DNA of 64,000 nt, taken from NCBI GenBank assembly GCA_022009775.1, contig CP091723.1:186001-250000 (forward strand), given 5' to 3'. Both the position numbers and the translations under genes were made by a program. Source of the DNA: Christensenella sp. (GTDB taxonomy: Bacteria; Bacillota; Clostridia; Christensenellales; CAG-917). The notes beneath the pieces are model-generated. The model searched no databases. It saw nothing but the letters and a program-made list of their open reading frames with translations, and was not told where the DNA came from. This document shows, one piece after another, positions 1 through 9,607 of this stretch (positions within the stretch are counted from its first letter, which is position 1; each line of letters starts with the position of its first letter).

Positions 1-162
1 AAAGAAATGAGCGTCGTAAGATGTTAGTCCACCGAAGTCGCCAACAGAATTGGCGTATCCCATTTCTTGTATTTATTATATGAAAACGATTTTGAAAAGT
101 CAAACGAATTTATTAAGGTTGGTGAAAGTATGGCAAAAAGATAAGTTAAAATTAACAATTAG

Positions 163-304
163 TAATTGTGGGCGGGACACCCACACCCGAATAGTTGCCG
201 CCATGACGGCTTTTGTTCGGATGAAGAACAAGGAAACACCCATCCGAAACAAAACCCAACGTACAAGCAGTACGTGATTTTGGAGCGGATGGGTGTTGAC
301 GATG
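163..304. repeat. F1 repeat, copy A, at the 3' end of the SSB-like gene
   Basis: Bases 1-162 hold nothing I can assign. From about 163 there is a copy of a dispersed element also found near 12.8, 37.6, 47.6 and 59.1-59.5 kb. An outer stem (ACACCCATCCG at about 235, partner CGGATGGGTGT at about 286) encloses an inner hairpin ACGTAC/GTACGT. Read on the minus strand it lies directly after the stop codon of the SSB-like gene, and that stop is formed by the element end (GAATAA). The stem is followed by a U-rich stretch, so it may work as a terminator. The terminator role is inference. Confidence 0.6.
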
Positions 305-916
305 TTATTCGCTCAATAGCGCGCTCACGGAGACTTCATACGCAACCCGCTCTTCCACCTCTCCGCTTTCGAGTTGTTTTTGATATATACGAGACTGGAT
401 TCTGCCGTTCAGACGGATTTTGTCTCCGACAGAAAAAGTGGAAGCAAAGCGTGCGTTTCTGCCCCATGCGATTGCGGGAATGTAGTCGGATTTGTTGTAG
501 GCACGATTGACGGCAATGAGCAAGTCGCAAATTTCGCGTTTGAAAGGCGTCGTGCGATACACGGGCGGTTTGCAAACGAAACCTTCGATTTCTATTGCGT
601 TGGGGACTTGTTCGTCGTATTCGCAAAGTTCTCTGACAAAGACTTTTAGAACGAGTTTACTGTGATTTTCTATTACCTTATTATAACTGCGAAATTGCCC
701 GATTAAACCAATTAGATTGCCGATTTCAAAACGATTTTCACCGATTATACGTTCGCTTATCGTGACAGGAACGAAGTCTTCCTGTCCCGAAAGCCGCTTG
801 ACCGACACGGTGAAATCGTAGAATTTTTCGTCCATAATCTCGTGCGAAAATTCAAGTTCGCTTGCGATTTTACCGCTAAGGTACACTTTGTTGTTTTGCA
901 TTTGTTCATAACTCAT
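305..916 (-). CDS. SSB-like protein with two OB-fold units
   Basis: A 203-residue protein resembling single-stranded-DNA-binding/PriB-like OB-fold proteins. Two similar halves can be seen: residues about 8-100 (VYLSGKI...FTVSVKRLSG...) and about 105-200 (IEGFVCKPPVYRTTPFKREICDLLIAVNR...IPAIAWGRNA). The second half carries the motif typical of bacterial SSB (GR/GFV...T..G..VC.F.LAV.R...D.IP.V.WG). There is no acidic C-terminal tail of the DDDIPF type, so it is probably not the main replicative SSB. It may bind ssDNA in repair or competence. RBS-like AAAGGAGAAA lies just before the ATG. Good for the fold, moderate for the role. Confidence 0.7.
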   Translation of the reverse strand: MSYEQMQNNKVYLSGKIASELEFSHEIMDEKFYDFTVSVKRLSGQEDFVPVTISERIIGENRFEIGNLIGLIGQFRSYNKVIENHSKLVLKVFVRELCEYDEQVPNAIEIEGFVCKPPVYRTTPFKREICDLLIAVNRAYNKSDYIPAIAWGRNARFASTFSVGDKIRLNGRIQSRIYQKQLESGEVEERVAYEVSVSALLSE

Positions 917-932
917 GATTTTTCTCCTTTAT

Positions 933-1697
933 TTATGCGTTTTTACGCTGTACGCCGTTGTTGTCGACGGTGTAGTTTTCCGTTGCGACGAGTTCTGAAA
1001 GCGTGACGAAACAGAACCCTTTTGCTCTCAATCCCGTCAAAATCATCGGTAAAACGTCAAGAACGTGGTCACTGTTGTTGTGGAAAAGCACTATATCTCC
1101 GCTTTTTGCCTTTGGCACTACCCTTTCGTATATTTGTTTTGCACTGAGTCCCTTCCAGTCGAGCGAGTCGATTGACCACTGCACGCCCACCATATTCAAA
1201 GATTCGAGCGACGTCATAAGTTTGTTGTCGTAATCTCCGAACGGAGCGCGGAAGTATACAGGAGTTTTGCCCGTCAACTCTTTCACTCTGTCGTTGACGT
1301 ATTCGATTTCGTTCTTTATCTCGTCTTCGCTGAGTTTCGGCATATTAAGGTGATTGCGCGAATGGTTGCCGATGTCAAATCCGGCATCTGCAATCGCTTT
1401 GGTTTCTTTCTCGAATTTGTCAATCCAGAATCCCACGAGAAAGAACGTGCCTTTTGCGTCGTTTTGCGCCATAATGTCGAGAATTCCCTGCGTTTTGTCG
1501 GCACCCCACGCCGCATCGAATGTAAGCGCGATGACTTTGTCTTCGGCCAACACCGAATAGACAGGAATTTTTCGCGTTGATTTCCCGAAATACACGCACG
1601 CACTGTCGGTCACTGCCACGCTTGACAAAAGTATCACTGCGACAAGAGCAATCGACACAATGCCGATCAAAGTCGCTTTTTTTACGGTTATAAACAC
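933..1697 (-). CDS. Polysaccharide deacetylase, PdaB/NodB-like
   Basis: A 254-residue protein with an N-terminal membrane anchor or signal segment (residues about 8-30) and a NodB-homology domain. Visible motifs are TFDAAWG (motif 1, catalytic Asp; PdaB proteins have TFDxxWG), GNHSRNH (metal-binding H-x3-H) and RAPFGDY. PdaB enzymes act outside the membrane on peptidoglycan N-acetyl groups, often during sporulation, which fits the spoIIIA genes in this window. The start is GTG at 1697. It ends 16 bp before the SSB-like gene, so the two may be cotranscribed. Substrate and sporulation role are inferred from the family. Confidence 0.8.
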   Translation of the reverse strand: MFITVKKATLIGIVSIALVAVILLSSVAVTDSACVYFGKSTRKIPVYSVLAEDKVIALTFDAAWGADKTQGILDIMAQNDAKGTFFLVGFWIDKFEKETKAIADAGFDIGNHSRNHLNMPKLSEDEIKNEIEYVNDRVKELTGKTPVYFRAPFGDYDNKLMTSLESLNMVGVQWSIDSLDWKGLSAKQIYERVVPKAKSGDIVLFHNNSDHVLDVLPMILTGLRAKGFCFVTLSELVATENYTVDNNGVQRKNA

Positions 1698-1889
1698 CTT
1701 GCACCCCGATTATATTCTTCGTGCGGACGAAAAATTTTGCTTATCCTGTCGTCAATCGTCGAAGTTTCGGCAATTTTGCGATAAACAAGCAAGCCGCACG
1801 CGCCTATGACAAAACATATTTTCGAAAGCAACGATTTATGCTAAAAGCAAACAATTGACTTATAAATTTTGCAATAGTATAATGAACGT

Positions 1890-2782
1890 ATGAAAAGAAT
1901 TGCCACACAAAAAAACGGATTTTTGAAAAGAGTCGCAATCAACGTGCCGTTCGTGCTGATGATTGCGTTGATGATTGCCCTGTTCGGCGGTGGTTTGCTA
2001 TTGATTTTCTACTCGATAGCGTCTCTTTTCGCGTTCAAAAGTTCTATGATATTCCTTATTCTCGCGGGCGCGGGGCTTATAGCAATCGGCGCGGGATTGG
2101 GACTTATCGTCGCTTATAAGAAATATTTTGAGTTCTACAACAAAAAAATGGGATGGGAATATCCAGACGCTCCAAAAAAAGAAGACAAATCAGTCGTGGA
2201 CGGCAAAAAAACGTTCAAAGATTACGTCACTCTCCCCAACGTCGCGCTCGTCGTGCTTGCGCTCGGTGCATTGTTTACGATTATCTCTGCGGCTTTGGGT
2301 TGCATAAACAGAGATAAGTGGGTTGACGACACCAAAACGTTTATGGAAAGCAACGGCTATTATTCAAACGTGGAACACCGCACGCACAAAGATACGATTC
2401 TCGAAACGGGCACTTCGGACAGAATAAACAGAATAGAGATAAACTTCATCGAAAAACAAGCCGTCATCATCTACACCACAGACACAGACAAACTCGGCTC
2501 GGTGAATTACGACTACTACGTAAAGTTTTCAAATCAACTCTCGTTCACACGCTCGAAAGACGGCACCGTTACGATAACAGAATCCGCACCGCCCGTCATC
2601 GAAGAGACTGCGCTCAAAAAGTTGTTCTTCTTCATTTTCAAAGACTTCGACGTGGAAAAGCAAGTTCTTATCTATCTTCCCGAAGACACCAAAAAGATAT
2701 GCCAAACTACATCGAAATCGTCGGTGAAAAAGTAATATACGCCGTCACCGAAACACCCCAAACGAGTGAAAGTCAGAATTGA
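1890..2782 (+). CDS. Unknown membrane protein (one frameshift)
   Basis: I do not recognise this protein. It has three strongly hydrophobic segments (residues about 17-43, 50-75 and 112-140), then a soluble, probably extracytoplasmic domain of about 140 residues rich in beta-type sequence. The uninterrupted frame stops at 2735. Adding one A to the A5 run at 2691-2695 continues the protein as DMPNYIEIVGEKVIYAVTET and ends it at 2782, so I take 2782 as the real end. It is a lone plus-strand gene converging on ddl, with a terminator between them. Confidence 0.6.
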
Positions 2783-2845
2783 AACAAACAAAAGCGATGA
2801 GTTGCGTTCAAAGCCTTGCCGGGCAATATCGTAAAAGAACGAAGG

Positions 2846-2876
2846 AAAAACCGCACGCGTTTGCGTGCGGTTTTTA
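2846..2876. terminator. Bidirectional intrinsic terminator
   Basis: A-run, 8-bp GC stem (CCGCACGC/GCGTGCGG) with a GTTT loop, then a T-run. It can end transcription in either direction between the plus-strand membrane protein gene and the converging ddl gene. Confidence 0.85.
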
Positions 2877-2941
2877 TATAGAAAGAGTTCACTTTATCAT
2901 TCGTAAATTTGTTATTTTTAGGTGTTCTAATCATTTGATTT

Positions 2942-4054
2942 TTACTTTTTCATTTTCATTCCGCCCGAAAAATTCGCAAGGATTCCCGTTGTAAAACTTG
3001 TTTTCACTCCCCTTGTTCTTCGCAAAATAGCCTGCTCGACAAGACGGGATATGAGCGATGAGAACGGCATATCGAAAAGATAAAACGCCATAGAGCCGGG
3101 GATTGTGTTTATCTCGTTGATATATACCTTTTTGCGATTTTCGTCCACGAGATAATCGACACGCACGACACCGAACAACCCCATTTCTTTATACACACGC
3201 TCCGTGTTTGCTTTTACGATGAGTTCCAAAGAACCTATATCGGCAGGCATAATTCTCTCGCTTCTCGACATTTTGCCCCCGCCTACGTATTTATCGTCAA
3301 AAGTCAAAAAATCGCTATCCGAACAAGGTCTTTCTGTGTTTGAAACGACGATTTTGCCGTTTTCTTCAAATGCGGCGCAGTTGACTTCCTTGAAATCGAC
3401 GAGTTTCTTCTCTGCAATGACTTTGTCGTCAAAACTGAACGCGACGTCAAGCGCATACGCAAGGCTTTCGTCATCGGTTGCAACCGCTATGCCTATGCTG
3501 CTGCCGCCCGTGGACGGTTTGACTATTATCGGATAATCGAGAACGGCTTTCAACCGATCCACAGTGCCCTGTCCGTCTTTTTCATAATCCGATTTAAGAA
3601 CGGTTTCATAAGGCAATACGTTTAGCATAAGTCCGTCAAAGATCTTTTTCGAGAAAGCCTTGTCCATACAACAAGCACTTGCGCAAACGTCACACGACGT
3701 ATAAGCAATGCCGTTATATTCCAAAAGTCCCTGCATAGTGCCGTTTTCGCCTTCCCCGCCGTGACAACACAAGAACGCAACGTCGGGTTTGAAAAACTTG
3801 ACGAGTTTGTTTCGTTTCAGTTTGAAAAACTCACCTTTGATGAGATACGCCTTTTCGTGTGCAAGCGGATTGAACGCCACGAATTTTTCTACGTCGTCAA
3901 CGTCTCCGACGTAAAAATTTCCGTCATCCATATATATAGGTTCAACCTTAAATTCGCTCCTGTCAAAGTTTGAAAGCACCTGCATAGCGGTTATAATCGA
4001 TATCTCTTTTTCAAGCGAACGACCGCCGAAAATCAAAGCAATTCTTCTTTGCAT
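2942..4054 (-). CDS. ddl: D-alanine--D-alanine ligase
   Basis: ATP-grasp ligase that joins two D-alanines for the end of the peptidoglycan stem peptide, in the cytoplasm. Visible: N-terminal RIALIFGGRSLEKEISI (family signature GG.S.E...S), CCHGGEGENGTMQGLLE, the ATP-binding segment IIVKPSTGGSSIGI and the C-terminal INEINTIPGSM. The length of about 370 residues is normal. I chose ATG 4054, preceded by AAGGGAGA, because the longer frame to 4153 adds 33 residues that do not match the family. murF lies upstream on the same strand with a 265-bp gap, so the two encode consecutive steps. Confidence 0.93.
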   Translation of the reverse strand: MQRRIALIFGGRSLEKEISIITAMQVLSNFDRSEFKVEPIYMDDGNFYVGDVDDVEKFVAFNPLAHEKAYLIKGEFFKLKRNKLVKFFKPDVAFLCCHGGEGENGTMQGLLEYNGIAYTSCDVCASACCMDKAFSKKIFDGLMLNVLPYETVLKSDYEKDGQGTVDRLKAVLDYPIIVKPSTGGSSIGIAVATDDESLAYALDVAFSFDDKVIAEKKLVDFKEVNCAAFEENGKIVVSNTERPCSDSDFLTFDDKYVGGGKMSRSERIMPADIGSLELIVKANTERVYKEMGLFGVVRVDYLVDENRKKVYINEINTIPGSMAFYLFDMPFSSLISRLVEQAILRRTRGVKTSFTTGILANFSGGMKMKK

Positions 4055-4319
4055 ATTCTCTCCCTTTTGTCGTATTGACAATATATGATTCTTTATTCGA
4101 GTATTGTTACACTCTCGTGTCAGACAAAAATTGTTGTATAAAATCTGTCGCATTTACTCCTAACTTCAAACTTCCGACCACGGATTTTCGATTCAAACAT
4201 CGCAAAATTTTATTTTACATTTGTTTGATTAAATTTAAGAAGTTTTACAGAAAAGTGCATTTTTTAGAATAGTCAATTATGGAAATATGCGTTTTATAGA
4301 GTAGTCTTGCGATTTTACA

Positions 4320-5922
4320 CTACACTTTGTCGTCAAATATATCAGGCAGGTCATTAAGTATCAAAAGCGTATCTCCCACTTTGAGAGTGTTTGAAAAATC
4401 GTTTTCACAATCTTTAAGCGACTCGTAAACGTATATCTCTCCGCCGAAGTCACATCGTTTCAACGCGCGATTAAGCGGAAGGCTTCTCTTCTTCCCCACA
4501 AGCAAAACGACGTCTGCAATCGACGAAATATATTCGCCCAGCTTCTCGTTTTCCTGCTCTTCGTTTTTGCCGAGTTCGACAAGCCCGGGAGTCATAACCA
4601 CTTTTCTCGTATCGAACATGGCGAGCGTATCGAGCGCAAGTCTTGCTCCGTCCGGATTTGAATTGAAACTGTCGTCGATTATCGTAATGCCGTTCCCTTT
4701 CACAAGTTGTTGTCTGTGCGGCACTGCTTGCAAAGATTGTATGCCGTTTTGAATATAAGGGATTTCAACGCCGAGTTTCACCGCCACCCCGACTGCAAGC
4801 ATTATGTTTTCGACGTTGTGAATTCCAAGCAAATTCGTGTGCGCGCAAAAAACGTCGTCACCTATCTCAACGTCAAAATCGCTTCCGTCCTTGCCAACGG
4901 ATATATTGACCGCCCTTACGTCACATTCGTTGTCAAAGCCTGCATATATGACTTCGGGTATCGGATTTTGCGAAATCAACTTCGGCTCGGTCACGCTTCT
5001 CAATTTTCCGTTTATCACGCACGTTCCGTCACCCACTTCGAGAATGCGACATTTTTCACGCTTGATGTTATCGAAAGTTTTGAAAGTTTCAAGATGCTGT
5101 TCGTTTATCCCCGTCAATACGGCAATTTGCGGTTTTACGATTTGCATAAGACGTTTGACGTCTCCCTTTCGCCTTGCTCCGAATTCCGCAATGAAAACTT
5201 CGTGCGTCGGATCAAGAGAATTGACCGTCTTCGCTATTCCCATAGGCGTGTTGTAACTCTCGGGCGTTGCCAGAACGTTGTATTTTTGCGAAAGTATGGT
5301 CGCGATATAGTTTTTCACCGATGTTTTTCCATAACTGCCGGTAATTGCGATTTTTATCAAATCGGGACGATTTTTCAGTCTCCTTGCGGTTCGCATTTCA
5401 AATCGACGATTGTTCAACTTTTCAAAAACGTTGATTATCGACGCTAGAATTATGAACATCAGCGGAAAAAACAGCACGAATCCGAAAAATACGAGATACC
5501 GAAGATAAGAGTCGGCTAGTTTAGCATTTACAAGCGCAAGCGCACACGTTCCTGCGGCACATGCGCCTACCGACACGAAAATCAGACATCTCACGGCACG
5601 CTTTGTATATTTAAGCGGTTTTTTACGGTCGGGCAAATCTTCCATAAAATACAACGCGATTTCCGTCACAAAGAAAAACAGCGCAATCAAAAAACCCCAG
5701 AACGCTTTTTGCCTGAAAGAAATAAAATCCAAGCCACACCGAAAAGAACACCGCAACACTGATAACGTCGATAAGATACACCGTGCGAAGCCTTCTATTG
5801 CCGAATATCTCGCTTATACGATAGTTGTCGTTTTGTATGGCGTACAGATACGGTCTTGCCATGAAAAAGCCCGTAAGCAACAAAAGCAGTATGTAAAACC
5901 AGTCACCGCGCTGAAGCGTCAT
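4320..5922 (-). CDS. murF: MurF-type Mur ligase with N-terminal membrane region (one frameshift)
   Basis: Probably adds D-Ala-D-Ala to the UDP-MurNAc-tripeptide. The Mur ligase core has the ATP loop ITGSYGKTSVKNY, the central motif NEQHLETF and DDSFNSNPDG, which is typical of MurF. The first 140 or so residues are several membrane segments (FYILLLLLTGFFMARP, VISVAVFFSVWLGFYF, ALFFFVTEIALYFM and others), unlike the soluble textbook MurF. The frame breaks at the T5 run 5706-5710; removing one base joins FYFFQAK to AFWGFLIALFFF. Start at 5922 (RBS AAGGAGAAATT). Upstream of ddl. MurF specificity rather than another Mur ligase is inferred. Confidence 0.82.
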
Positions 5923-6105
5923 AATTTCTCCTTATTCGCTCATATATACGCAAAATGTGGCCAGATTGTGCAACACTCGTCTCGTCGTGCAACAAAAAAT
6001 CCACTATTTAGCGGACTTTTCGGACAATATTATGTTTCATGAAACATACAAAAAATTCGGGTGAAAGGATTTTGAGCAAAAAAATCATTTTCAACGCAAT
6101 TCAAA

Positions 6106-6910
6106 TCATTCCTTCAAAAACGCTTTCAATATCGCGTCAAACGCATATGCATCTTCGAGATAAGAAAAATGACCACCGTGCAAAACAAATCCCTGTGAGT
6201 TTTTTATATGCGTTTTCAAATGCTCGTACATATAAAGCGGCGTTTGATTGTCTTTATCTCCCCAAAATATTGCAGTCTCGCAATCAATGTATTTGAGAAT
6301 CGGACGTTCGTCGCAATTTACGACTTTGACAAACGTCTTTTTCATATTTTCACTTAGCGACCTATAATCTGTCGAGCCTTTAAGACCGCCTTTCCCGAGT
6401 TTTTTTCAGAATTTTGTGAACTGCGACTTTCACGTAATATGACGGTTTGCGTCTCGGTTTTACGCCCGCGCTGTCCACAAGAACGAGTTTTTCCACCCGC
6501 TGTTTATGAAAAGCAGAGATGTAAATCGCAACTCTTCCGCCAAAAGAATGCCCCACCAGCGTCGCCTTTTTTATGCCGAGATAGTCTAGCAAACACAAGG
6601 TTTCTTTTGCATAATCTTCTACGTCGTACGCCACACTCGGCTCGTCGGAATCTCCGAAACCTGCAAAATCAATCGACGTAACGCGAAATATTGCGCTTAG
6701 CAAATTCATTTCTCGAGCAAAAGCGTCGCAGTTTGCACCCCAACCGTGCATAAACACAACATTTTCGCCGCGCCCGAAACTCTTGTACGCAATGCGCCTG
6801 CCGTCGATAAAAAAATAACGCTTGCTTTTGTCGCATGCGTCATTCGTAGTCGGAATATTCCGTGTTTTTTTGTCGTCGTGTCGGGTGTAAAAGTCGTCTG
6901 TTTCAGTCAC
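6106..6910 (-). CDS. Alpha/beta hydrolase (one frameshift)
   Basis: Alpha/beta-hydrolase fold with HGWGANC (oxyanion region), GHSFGG (nucleophile elbow, Ser), FWGDKD (acid Asp) and LHGGHFSYLED (catalytic His). Substrate cannot be told; esterase- or lyase-like members share this pattern. The frame breaks at the T7 run 6400-6406. Removing one base gives a continuous protein of about 267 residues. It sits downstream of rimI on the same strand. A basic N-terminal tail of about 30 residues precedes the fold. Confidence 0.8.
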
Positions 6911-7000
6911 GATTTCCCCTTGTTTTCGTTTATAACGGTTTTGCCGTCTATATTTGAAACTTATATATGCGTTCGTCTCGATATAAGAGATTTCGGTCTC

Positions 7001-7432
7001 TTACAAGGAAAGCCACATTATCAGCGCGTCGTATTGGTTGTTGTAATATCTCGGTCTCACACCTTCAACTGTAAAGCCGAAACTCTTATACAGCGCGATT
7101 GCAGGCGCGTTGCCGTCCTTGACTTCGAGCGTCATATATTTTATACCGAGAAGCCTTGCGCGAGAGATGAGTTCCGCCATCAAAAGCGTGCCTATTCCAT
7201 TGCCGCGATTGCCTGCTTTTACGGCTATATTCGTGATATGCGCTTCGTCAAGCACTTTGTGAAAACCGCCGTAGCACACCACTTCGTCGCCGCGAGTTCC
7301 CACGAGATAGTAGGCATTTTCGTCTTCAACTTCGGGAATGAACATACGCTCGCTCCACGGTTGGTCAAACGCTTCGCGTTCGATTTCCGCCATTTGTCTC
7401 AGATGTTCGTATCGAAGCGGCTCAAACTTCAT
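7001..7432 (-). CDS. rimI: Ribosomal-protein alanine N-acetyltransferase RimI
   Basis: GNAT acetyltransferase of 143 residues. Visible: ITNIAVKAGNRGNGIGTLLM (acetyl-CoA pyrophosphate loop, R/Q-x-x-G-x-G/A), LEVKDGNAPAIALYKSFGF and an N-terminal half typical of RimI (IEREAFDQPWSERMF). Expected to acetylate the N-terminal alanine of a ribosomal protein. Its start overlaps the end of tsaB by 11 bp, the usual tsaE-tsaB-rimI order, so cotranslation is likely. Confidence 0.9.
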   Translation of the reverse strand: MKFEPLRYEHLRQMAEIEREAFDQPWSERMFIPEVEDENAYYLVGTRGDEVVCYGGFHKVLDEAHITNIAVKAGNRGNGIGTLLMAELISRARLLGIKYMTLEVKDGNAPAIALYKSFGFTVEGVRPRYYNNQYDALIMWLSL

Positions 7433-8000
7433 CTTTTTCTCTCTCCGCTTGCGATTTTCTCATATAGAACGGCTCGAACACACTCACGAATTCTTTGTCG
7501 TTTGCCTTTCGGATTGCCACTTTCGCAAGAGTTTCGCCAACGCTTGCAAGCGGTTCAAAATCGATTTTTTCGGCATCTAAACAATCGCTTTGCCCGTTTT
7601 CGACAAAGGATTGCTTCACGACTTTGCCGTTTTTGCACTCTGCAAGATACAAGTTGCCATGTCCTGCGTCGACGCCTGCGATACAATCTCGTCTATTGTA
7701 TGCAATGAGTTCAAATGCCGTGATTGCGATGCGTTTTGCACCGGTTGCAAATGCAAGAGCGGTCATTGCAGATACACCTATGCGAATACCCGTAAACGAA
7801 CCGGGCCCCACAACGACTCCTATAACGTCAATATCGTTTATGTCGACTTCGTGTTCGTCGAGCATTGCTTTTACGCTCGGCATCAAAGTTGCGCTGTGGC
7901 CGCTTTTGCCGATTTCTTTCGTATAGGAAAACATCTCTCCGTTTTTGACGAGCGCAATGCTGAGTCCCGTTGAAGTTGTGTCAATCGCAAGAATGTTCAT
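7422..8000 (-). CDS. tsaB: tRNA threonylcarbamoyladenosine protein TsaB
   Basis: Partner of TsaD and TsaE in making t6A at position 37 of ANN-decoding tRNAs. The 192-residue protein has the ASKHA-fold start MNILAIDTTSTGLSIAL, GHSATLMPSVKAML and VVGPGSFTGIRIGV, all typical of TsaB. It lies between the RibU-TsaE fusion gene and rimI in one transcription unit. tsaD is not in this window. Confidence 0.93.
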   Translation of the reverse strand: MNILAIDTTSTGLSIALVKNGEMFSYTKEIGKSGHSATLMPSVKAMLDEHEVDINDIDVIGVVVGPGSFTGIRIGVSAMTALAFATGAKRIAITAFELIAYNRRDCIAGVDAGHGNLYLAECKNGKVVKQSFVENGQSDCLDAEKIDFEPLASVGETLAKVAIRKANDKEFVSVFEPFYMRKSQAEREKDEV

Positions 8001-8032
8001 AATCTGCCTTTGTTTTTGTTTATATTTTCCTT

Positions 8033-9310
8033 TCAGCCGTTGTTTTCGCCGTCAGCGGCACTTTCGTTTTCTGTTTTTTCGCCGTTTACGTCGTCAGATT
8101 TCTTTTCATCCGCTTCGACCGTTTCGGCATCAACGTTAGAAATCGTTTTTCCGTTTTCGTCTTGCTGAAGGACAATATCGTATTCTCTTTTAGTTTCGCC
8201 GAGTGTTTTTACGGATATTTTTATAACTTTGCCGTCGAAATGCTCGAATTTGTTCCATTCGATGACCGTCACCGCGTCTTCGTCAAAACACTCTTCTATG
8301 CCGAGTTCTGCGAGTTCGTCCGAACTTTCCACTCTGTACATGTCAAGATGATTGAGTTTGAGTCTTCCGTCTTCATACACGTTGAGAATGGTAAACGTCG
8401 GACTCGTAACTTCTTCTTTTACACCGAGTGCTTTTGCAAGTCCTTTGGTGAACGTGGTCTTGCCTGCGCCCAAATCTCCGTCTAGCAACAAGACTTCTCC
8501 GCCGTCAAGCGTATCGGCAACTTTCTTCGCAAGAGCGTAGGTTTCGTCAACCGACTTGACTTTGTGAACGCCGAAAACGGTGTCTTTTTTCATGCTCGTG
8601 CCATCCCAGTGCAGTATTTTGGAAAGACGTTTGTAAAGAACAAAGGTCAAACCGCTTACTATTATACATCTAAACAGATTAAAAGGCAACACGCCGAGCA
8701 ACAAATAATAGGTGTAGAAAGTGTCAATCGTCACGTTTTTGTATAGCGGTTTCAAAACGCCGACTATCGCGTCGAAATTTCCGCCGAAGTACAATTGAAC
8801 GAAGAACGGAATCGAAATGAATCTATTCACGAGAATCGACAATCCCGTAAGGCAAGCACTGCCGACACATAAGCCGATGAGCGCGTGTTTTTTGTCCTTG
8901 TGGAAATAGTATATCAGTGACGCCGGCAACACGAACGCTATGCCGAGAAGTATGTCCGTGGATTCTCCGACGTACGCCGTCGTCGTGAGCGGAAATTTGA
9001 GAAGACACTTGATTATAACGACTAGACACCCGCTTATCGGTCCCATGGAGAAGCCCGCAAGCAACGCAGGAAGTTCACTTATCTGAATTTCGAGAAAACT
9101 CGGAAACATAAACGGCAGATTGAATTTTGCAAATGCATATAGGATAAACGCGATTGCCGTGAGAATTGCCATCTTTGCGATATAAGCGGTTGAAAATTTC
9201 GGATTGCGAAATTTTGCAAAAGTTGCTTTTATTTCCGCTTTTCCGTCAGTTTTTTCGGCTGTGATCGAAACGTCGTTTTTGAGTCGTTTTTCGCCTTTCG
9301 TTTTGCTCAT
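8033..9310 (-). CDS. ribU/tsaE: Fusion of RibU-like riboflavin transporter S subunit with TsaE ATPase
   Basis: One open frame of 425 residues. Residues about 40-235 are an ECF-transporter S component with six hydrophobic segments (AILTAIAFILYAFAKFN, PALLAGFSMGPISGCLVVII, ILLGIAFVLPASLIYYF and others); the FMN riboswitch upstream points to riboflavin. From about residue 240 it is TsaE: GDLGAGKTTFTKGLAKALG (Walker A), TSPTFTILNVYEDG, LNHLDMYRVES and VIEWNKFE. An acidic tail of 45 residues follows. The start at 9310 has AAGGAG five bases upstream. No stop or strong RBS lies at the junction (ATG 8593). A lost stop through an indel is possible, given the many indels in this window. Confidence 0.85.
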   Translation of the reverse strand: MSKTKGEKRLKNDVSITAEKTDGKAEIKATFAKFRNPKFSTAYIAKMAILTAIAFILYAFAKFNLPFMFPSFLEIQISELPALLAGFSMGPISGCLVVIIKCLLKFPLTTTAYVGESTDILLGIAFVLPASLIYYFHKDKKHALIGLCVGSACLTGLSILVNRFISIPFFVQLYFGGNFDAIVGVLKPLYKNVTIDTFYTYYLLLGVLPFNLFRCIIVSGLTFVLYKRLSKILHWDGTSMKKDTVFGVHKVKSVDETYALAKKVADTLDGGEVLLLDGDLGAGKTTFTKGLAKALGVKEEVTSPTFTILNVYEDGRLKLNHLDMYRVESSDELAELGIEECFDEDAVTVIEWNKFEHFDGKVIKISVKTLGETKREYDIVLQQDENGKTISNVDAETVEADEKKSDDVNGEKTENESAADGENNG

Positions 9311-9356
9311 TTTTCTCCTTTGGCGCAACTTTTATAAGATTTGCCGCTCGCGGTCG

Positions 9357-9387
9357 GTAAAAAAAATTGCGCCTTCAAGGGCGCAAA
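9357..9387 (-). terminator. Terminator stem of the FMN riboswitch
   Basis: On the minus strand TTGCGCC/GGCGCAA forms a stem followed by a run of about eight T. It lies between the FMN aptamer and the ribU-tsaE start codon, so it is the likely expression platform: FMN binding would favour this terminator and stop transcription. Confidence 0.8.
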
Positions 9388-9409
9388 CATAACAAACGTG
9401 ATTATGTCG

Positions 9410-9519
9410 CTTCTTTCATCCGGACTTTACCGTCGGTCAAGGAATTGCACCTTGTCGGCACGCGGATCGCGTGTTCGCGGACTATACCGCCGGTGATGAT
9501 TTGCACATCGCCCCGAAGC
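9410..9519 (-). promoter_or_regulatory. FMN riboswitch (RFN element)
   Basis: Read on the minus strand the conserved blocks appear in order: CTTCGGGGCGATG, ATCACCGGCGGTATAGTCC, GCGAACACGC, GCAATTCCTTGACCGACGGT, then AAAGTCCGGATGAAAGAAG. This is the standard RFN aptamer and it closes with CTTC/GAAG. It precedes the fused ribU-tsaE gene by about 100 nt, so riboflavin uptake, and with it TsaE-TsaB-RimI expression, is probably repressed by FMN. Confidence 0.95.
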
Positions 9520-9607
9520 ATTTATTATCATAATAGCCTTGCGTCGCATTGTCAAGTGCAAATTGGGCTATCGTATGAATTTTTCGATTTTTGCACATAA
9601 TCGTCGT

